Under the pieces are notes generated by a model, which saw only the letters and a list, made by a program, of their open reading frames with translations, was not told where the DNA came from and did not search any database. Of a stretch of DNA of 64,000 nucleotides, positions 58,404-64,000 are shown piece after piece (the stretch's first letter is position 1; every line of letters starts with the position of its first letter). Origin of the DNA: Arthrobotrys musiformis (taxonomy: Eukaryota; Ascomycota; Orbiliomycetes; Orbiliales; Orbiliaceae); the NCBI GenBank assembly GCA_036971715.1, contig JAVHJL010000003.1:1488001-1552000 (forward strand), read 5' to 3'. A program made the translations under genes and the position numbers.

Positions 58404-59015
58404 ATGATTGTTAAATTCACGACCCTCCTCTCCCTCCTCGCCGCCACGCTCGCAGCACCAACCACCCTTCTCCCCCGCCAAACAATCGATGGCGGCACCT
58501 TCAACTTCATAGCCAAATACACCGACCCCTCAATCTGCTCCAAAGACGTAAACGCCCTCTACGGCCAATTCTGGATCGGTCGCGCACCGTACCCCTACTG
58601 CAGCATTCGCATGAACCCCAGGGACTGCCTCCGCCCCAACGTCACGGGCATCGTAATCCAAAAACACATCGAATTCTCCGCAAACCTTTCCGCCATCGCC
58701 GTGGAAAAAGTATACATCCACCCGCAAACGCTTGCGCTTTCTTTCTCGCGCGGCGGGGTTGAGGGGGCTGATCCTGGGTATCCATTGCCTCATGGTGCGA
58801 TTACCAGAGGTTTCACGGTGGTGTTGAGGAATGATGGGTATTATGAGTTAGGACATATTGATGCTGGGGCTGGGTTTTTTGCGTGCCCCGGTGAGAGGGA
58901 AGGGGAGTTTCAGATTTTTGTGGATTATAAGTATGGATTGACGGGGAAGGATCGTTGTCATTATTTCATTCCTGCGGGGAAGCCGACGGATGCGAAGGCT
59001 ATTATATATACTTGA
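58404..59015 (+). CDS. Secreted protein of unknown function, 203 aa
   Basis: Single exon. A signal peptide covers residues 1-18 (MIVKFTTLLSLLAATLAAP), followed by a short propeptide-like LLPRQ. The mature part has five cysteines (45, 66, 75, 161, 185) and two N-glycosylation sequons (Asn79, Asn94). Alternating hydrophobic segments (GIVIQKHIEF, AVEKVYI, GFTVVLRNDGYYELG, FQIFVDYKYG) suggest a beta-rich fold. No named domain is recognised. The odd cysteine number leaves one unpaired, or one reduced or intermolecular. The promoter has a TATA box. A strong change of base composition occurs near 58755, with C-ending codons before and G/T-ending codons after. Confidence 0.82.
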   Translation: MIVKFTTLLSLLAATLAAPTTLLPRQTIDGGTFNFIAKYTDPSICSKDVNALYGQFWIGRAPYPYCSIRMNPRDCLRPNVTGIVIQKHIEFSANLSAIAVEKVYIHPQTLALSFSRGGVEGADPGYPLPHGAITRGFTVVLRNDGYYELGHIDAGAGFFACPGEREGEFQIFVDYKYGLTGKDRCHYFIPAGKPTDAKAIIYT

Positions 59016-59800
59016 TTAATTGATCTAGATTCAGTGCCAGTGTCGATGCATATGCGCATTCATGTTTGATATGAATTCAGCTTCCATTGCAAATATACGT
59101 ACTCAAGTTACAGACATTCCAGGAATTGTTGAACTTCAGGCAGAAACGCCTTAAGGATATGAAGATCTTAGAACTTACGTCGCTTAATTATTATTATACG
59201 TGCTTGAATAACGTTTAGAGTTACAATATATTAATATCTGATACGAGTGAGTGACTTAAGTATGGGCACTCCATGAAGCTTTGTATTTAGCTACAAGATC
59301 TTGCAAGATATACCCTTAAATTTAATTTTTGATGGCACGTCGACACTAGTTTTGCACAAATATATAGACATTCCTAGTATCTTATTGTTCAAAGGTAACT
59401 AGGTTGGTCGGCTTAGATTCATATGATCATATGATCATATGAATTCATGAAGCCAGCGCCAGCCAGGTTTAAATATTATAGCGAGCGAGGAAATTTAAAA
59501 CTGATGGTTCTGATTTTTAGTATTGCCTATATTGTATTGGCCGGTAAAGTTCAATCTCTATACTGGATCGATTATAGCTCTACCTTTATCCAAGCTATGT
59601 CTGGCGGCTTGAATTCCCAGGTACTAGCTGCCGTATGCGCCTTTGAGCCTTCGAACACGAGCCAATCAAACCGGCTGACCAGTCGATTATACATGCATAA
59701 GCTAACGTTGTAGTTATAACGAATTGATTCTATACAACGCGCGCCCTTACAGTATACATCTCTAGAAATCGCGGCTTAGCCACCATATATAATTATAAAA
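59016..59800. other. Intergenic spacer with a long palindrome
   Basis: No gene supported. Contains a 28-nt perfect palindrome (59417-59444). A 88-codon frame from 59447 lacks protein-like features. Confidence 0.5.
59417..59444. repeat. 28-nt perfect palindrome built from an 8-nt tandem unit
   Basis: The centre consists of overlapping CATATGAT units; the two arms match base for base over 14 bp. Confidence 0.9.
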
Positions 59801-60781
59801 ATGAGCGCCGCTAAAAGCGTCCTCGGAACCTACGAGCTCCTAGAGCAAATACTCTCGCACCTCCCCGCCCTCGAGCTCCTCACCACCATAAGATGCGTCT
59901 CCAAAAGCTGGAGGAGCATACTCGACACCTCCCTCACACTAAGGTGGGCGACGTGGCGGCATCCCGGTTTAGAAAACCCATTCTCCGATCTCAATAAATC
60001 TCAACAAACGCAAATACCCAGCGACGCAAACGTAAACCCCGCGTCCGGGATCAAGCTCAACGAAGAAGATATAAAAGATCTGGGTCGTATGCAGCGGCAC
60101 CTCAACCGGGGCTACCAAATCAACCCCATTGCACCTTTTATCATTCGAAAATTCTGGAAGACGATATTTACCACGGTATCGAATTTGACCGAAAATGGAA
60201 GCACGTCGGACGAAGATGTCGATGCGGAGGAAGTTGCAAACGCTGTAGCAGAGGCGTTTATTAGATCGATCGAACCTTTAGGAATGCAGCTCACCCGTCC
60301 GGTGTTCTCATCCACTTCCCTATGGCTCTCCTTCTTCGAAGATTTCGAATCGAACGTGGATCCGATGAAGGTTCGTCCTGGACCCCGACAGATAGCACTA
60401 TCAGTAGATGATGTCGAGAGAAGCAAAATAATGGATGAAAACTCCGAGTTGTCAGGTATTCTCAGATTTTTGTATACCGATGGACTGATCTCAAAGGGCT
60501 GGAATTTGATAAGGAGAGTGAAGATGAGGGTAGATGCGATCAAAAATGGATCTTTTGATCCCAAATTGGCTGGGAATTCTCCTACCCTTCTTTTAAATAT
60601 TCTGAGTGTGGAAGGAACGCACTTGAGCACAAGGTCATCAGAACTTCTTTCTCGGAATCGGTTTGTTGATTGGTGGCTGCAGCTGCATTTCCGATTTCTA
60701 GAACCATGGGGTATCGAGGTCTCCAACCGGGAGTCGCATATACAGCCCCGTGGGTCCGAGAGGGAGCTGGTGGCTCTTTGA
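59801..60781 (+). CDS. F-box protein, 326 aa
   Basis: Single exon. An F-box lies at residues about 8-50: LGTYELLEQILSHLPALELL, then RCVSKSWRSIL, with the conserved Leu/Pro and Trp positions used for Skp1 binding. The rest is helical without recognisable substrate-binding repeats. Such proteins are numerous in filamentous fungi and act as substrate adaptors of SCF ubiquitin ligases; the target is unknown. Confidence 0.85.
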   Translation: MSAAKSVLGTYELLEQILSHLPALELLTTIRCVSKSWRSILDTSLTLRWATWRHPGLENPFSDLNKSQQTQIPSDANVNPASGIKLNEEDIKDLGRMQRHLNRGYQINPIAPFIIRKFWKTIFTTVSNLTENGSTSDEDVDAEEVANAVAEAFIRSIEPLGMQLTRPVFSSTSLWLSFFEDFESNVDPMKVRPGPRQIALSVDDVERSKIMDENSELSGILRFLYTDGLISKGWNLIRRVKMRVDAIKNGSFDPKLAGNSPTLLLNILSVEGTHLSTRSSELLSRNRFVDWWLQLHFRFLEPWGIEVSNRESHIQPRGSERELVAL

Positions 60782-61505
60782 AGTCGCGGGGATGTGCACC
60801 TAGTACATATGCAATTAGGACGTCTAGTCCACTGGTACAGTAATTTATAAAATCCCGAAAACTAGCATCACTCAGCCAAAACCAGATATATCGATAGGGA
60901 CGTAATCTATATAATTACAACTGGGCATATCAATATATCGTCTTTAACTATCTGATACTCGGTATCTATATCAACGTACCTGGGCCTCACATATGCACAT
61001 GTGCGCAATGCAAAGGGAGAGCTAATTATGGCCCTGGTAGAATAAGCTCGACATGTCAACAAAGCATTCAATATCTGGAACTCGCATCTATAGATCCAAC
61101 TTCAGCGTATCATGATCATGCCAATATTAATATGCATCTACTATAGTATATTAAGTAGGTTGAACTTCAAATTTGCAAAGAGCAACTTACCTGTGAGTTT
61201 ACACGGGGATGTTTAAATTATACCTCTAATTGGCATGCATATAATATGGGCGTGAAATAAGTACATATCGTGCCATGTCCTGTGGCCGTCGTAAACTAGC
61301 TCGGGGGGGAAGAGACCCCGGGCACCAGCACAGGGCGAAGTCTTGGCAGCCACCAGCTGGAGCATACGCAACCCAACGCAACAGCTGGTGGACAAGCTCG
61401 CGTCCAAACCACCACCACCACCACCACCATATATCTCCAACCCTCCTCCACCCCCCAGTTAACTTCCTCTCCAGCACCCATCGCGACCTTCAAACATATA
61501 TCACA
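60782..61505. other. Intergenic spacer and PRE4 promoter
   Basis: No gene seen. Near PRE4 it holds a 10-bp inverted repeat (61350-61359 and 61382-61391) followed by a CCA trinucleotide run (about 61408-61429). Confidence 0.55.
61350..61391. promoter_or_regulatory. Inverted repeat in the PRE4 promoter
   Basis: CCACCAGCTG and its exact complement CAGCTGGTGG are separated by 22 bp, 115-156 bp before the PRE4 ATG. Could be a paired transcription-factor site or an mRNA-leader hairpin. Confidence 0.4.
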
Positions 61506-62443
61506 ATGAACCAGTTTCCTCACGGTTGGGGCCGTGTAAGTTCCATCTCCAAAGCTTGATCCTATCCGATCAAGTCAAGTCAAGCACAGAGCAGCCATGC
61601 TAACCTCGTGCCTCACGTTTGCCAGCCCAGAGACGATGTCTACGGAGCTTACGACAGCAGCTACCTCAACGACTCCCAACCCATCTCACACACCCAAAGA
61701 CCCATTGTCACCGGTACCAGCGTCCTAGGTATCAAATTCAAAGATGGTGTCATAATCGCCGCCGATAACATTGGTATGCCACCGGCATCCTGCTCCATCT
61801 CCACCCATAAACCCTTACTAACCATGCCTATAAAACAGCATCCTACGGCTCCCTCGCCCGGTACGACAACGTCGAACGTCTCCTCCAAGTAGGCACCCAC
61901 ACTATCGTCGGCGCCGGCGGCGACATCTCAGACATGCAATACCTCCACCTCCTCCTCGACAACCTCCTCATCAAAGAACAATACCCATCCGACGACCACC
62001 ACCTCCACGCCCCGCAAGTGCACACCTACATCTCCCGCGTTCTCTACCAACGTAGGAATAAATTCGACCCCCTCTGGAACTCGATACTCACCGCCGGAGC
62101 TGATCCCAAGACTTCCGAACCATTCTTGTCGTACGTTGATCTGAAGGGGACTACTTACTCCGCCCCCGCTTTGGCGACGGGATACGGTGCGCATCTTGCG
62201 ATTCCTATATTAAGAAAACAAGTTCCCGATGAAGAGGCCGTGTCGAAGTTGAGTCTCGAGGACGCGCAGAAGCTGGTGGATGACTGTATGAAGGTTTTGT
62301 GGTATCGTGATGCTAGGTCTGGAGTGAAGTATAGCTGGGCGATTGTTACCAAGGATGGGGTTACCACAGGGAATAAGGAGATTGAAAATCAAAGCTGGAA
62401 GTTTGCCGAGATGATCAAGGGATACGGAGCTCAGAATATCTAG
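61506..62443 (+). CDS. PRE4: 20S proteasome subunit beta-7 (Pre4), 260 aa
   Basis: Three exons: 61506-61535, 61626-61773 and 61839-62443. Introns are 90 and 65 nt. The first exon encodes only MNQFPHGWGR. The beta-7 core is clear: PIVTGTSVLGIKFKDGVIIAADN, then ASYGSLARYDNVERLLQVG across intron 2, DISDMQYLHLLLDNLL, SYVDLKGTTY and the segment ATGYGAHLAIPILR. Beta-7 lacks the catalytic threonine, and its long C-terminal arm normally wraps the neighbouring half-ring. This is the second 20S beta gene in the window. It converges on EMC2, with 240 bp between stops. Confidence 0.95.
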
Positions 62444-62683
62444 ATTATTATCGGGTTTTAGATAATACATATAGCTTACCCATTTTGCGGGGTACAGGGT
62501 AATGACAATTATTTGTTACGAAAGCTTATTGCCGAAGCTTTTAGAGGGTTCATATCTGTGGCGGTGAATGGTGGTTATTATCATTAAGCGTAATTGCAAT
62601 TATCCAAAATGCAATCAAGTCCTCTCCAGTTCGGCGCGCTAGCGAGTACATATAAATCGGAAGCATAGATCATTATTACTTGT

Positions 62684-63750
62684 TCAGGAAGTAGCTTCTA
62701 GTAACTCTTTCGCCGCTGCGACCTCCGCCGAATCATACCCAGTGAAGCCTTTCTTCCCTTTCTCGGATCCGGTTACAATATCATGCAACTGCACCGTTGC
62801 TACGTTATTCAACTTGTTAACTTTCTCTTCGGGTATTGTCCTGTGGGCTGCCGAGAACTTGGACTCCAGTAGCTTTCCCGTAACCTATACATCGACCAAC
62901 ATTAGTACAATCACTGCTAACTAGTTATTTAAGAAGGAGGGGATAATACCAGCTTAACCCCATAATACCCCCTCAAATACCCATCGCACAACTCTACAGC
63001 CCTCAAATACCACCTCAAACTCGCCTCCAGCTTCTCGACCGCCTCTTTCGATGCACCACTAAGACTCTCAGCGGCAACAAAGTTTATCTCCCCCAGCCTG
63101 GCATGGATATTATAGGCATTGGGGAGTATTAGCAATACCTCCTCAAGACAGAATATCGCCTGCGGATACATCGATAATTCAAAGTAGTATTGCGATAGCT
63201 GTGCCCATGATTCTGCATCCGTGGGGGTTAGGTCGACTAGCGTTGTAAGAGCCTGTATTGCTTCTGTCTTTTTGGAAAGGTGGTGGAGGAGGGTTATTCG
63301 GCGTTTGGCGACAGGCTAGGTTCATCAAAACCCCCCCAGTCAGCATGAACCCTAGAAGTTTGACAAATACGAAGATGGAGAGTACGTATGATAGCATACA
63401 ATATTGGTAGGATCATCCTTTAACACATCCGTATAATTCTTCAGCACCTCCTCCAGCTGCGCCTGGTTTGTAGCAGTGCATTCGTCATAGACTCCCTGCA
63501 AGGCCATGATCCGGGCGTTATCGTTTCCAAACCGGTCTGATAACCGCTGGAGGATCAGTCGGGCAGATGTATCGTCCCCCGTACGCAGCGTGGAGAGGAG
63601 TAGGGATTCGTAGAGCGCCCATTGTTCGGGTGTATCCGTGATACTTAGGTTTAGAATCGAAGGGGCTAGTTGGGAGAGGGCGAGAGATTCTGAGGGGGTG
63701 GGGTGGGCGGAGACGGATTGGAAGCGGTTTAGGAGGCTGGTGAGAGACAT
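62684..63750 (-). CDS. EMC2: ER membrane protein complex subunit 2 (Emc2), 305 aa
   Basis: Three exons: 63750-63400, 63315-62950 and 62884-62684. Introns are 84 and 65 nt. The start MSLTSLLNRF was preferred over an upstream in-frame ATG (63822), which adds a Pro/His-rich stretch not expected in the family. TPR helices are visible: QWALYESLLLSTLRTGD, DARLILQRLSDRFG-like repeats, and in exon 2 PTDAESWAQLSQYYFELSMY then QAIFCLEEVLLILPNAY. The conserved YLRGYYGVKL closes exon 2. Emc2 is the cytosolic scaffold of the ER membrane insertase EMC, which inserts tail-anchored and multipass proteins. The length matches other Emc2 proteins (about 300 aa). Confidence 0.93.
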
Positions 63751-64000
63751 TGTGATGGTGGCGATGGTCCGGGAGCGTAGTGGGTGGTGGGGGTATGGGG
63801 GGTGTGGATTGGAGTTGCGCACTGGCCCGATGAGGTTATAGCAACTGTCCTGAGTTACTTGTTACCTATCGCGAGCTGCCCAAAGGTGCCGCGCTGGCGT
63901 CTGTCGTCAGAACACCACGTGATTTGTATTGTGTTTGCTCCTATAGCTTCCTGTTTTGGATACGCATAATCCAACATTGTCAACACGGTGTGTCATCACG

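Overview
The window is nuclear DNA of a filamentous ascomycete (Pezizomycotina). Most genes carry short introns (about 50-150 nt) with GT..AG ends and a CTAAC- or CTGAC-like branch site about 15-25 nt before the acceptor. The recognisable proteins are fungal housekeeping orthologues (Mdm31, Cdc73, Hmt1, Psf2, Aim41, Pre7, Pre4, Apl5, Emc2). An early-diverging class such as Orbiliomycetes or Pezizomycetes would fit, but the sequence alone does not prove it. I see no CRISPR array, rRNA, convincing tRNA or intact transposon.

Layout. 1-7.5 kb: the 3' part of a mitochondrial Mdm31-type gene and an atypical protein kinase. 7.5-21.3 kb: a gene-poor block holding four small secreted-protein genes (here SSP1-SSP4), all on the + strand. 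All four share one design: Met-Gln start, a phase-2 intron inside the signal-peptide coding region, and an Ala-rich cleavage region right after it. A minus-strand ricin-B-type lectin gene lies between SSP3 and SSP4. 21.7-34.1 kb: CDC73, the arginine methyltransferase HMT1, a GPI-type protein with a tandem six-cysteine module, a HAD hydrolase, a TPR protein and a UBA-UAS-UIM-UBX protein. 34-37.8 kb: a long spacer. 37.8-47.3 kb: a ZIP zinc transporter, an orphan gene, PSF2 and AIM41 (divergent), a SAP30BP/HCNGP-like gene, and PRE7. 47.3-56.8 kb: a large RING E3 ligase and the AP-3 delta subunit, both minus strand. 58.4-63.8 kb: an orphan secreted protein, an F-box protein, PRE4 and EMC2.

Function. 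Several genes serve protein quality control: two 20S proteasome beta subunits, a Cdc48-adaptor-type UBX protein, a RING E3, an F-box protein and an ER insertase subunit. They show no operon-like arrangement, so this may be chance. Two observations stand out. One is the SSP1-SSP4 family. The other is a base-composition sawtooth: within many exons the coding strand is C-rich at the 5' end and G-rich at the 3' end, and it returns to C-rich after an intron.

All exon boundaries were derived by eye from reading frame, splice signals and family conservation. None is supported by transcript data.
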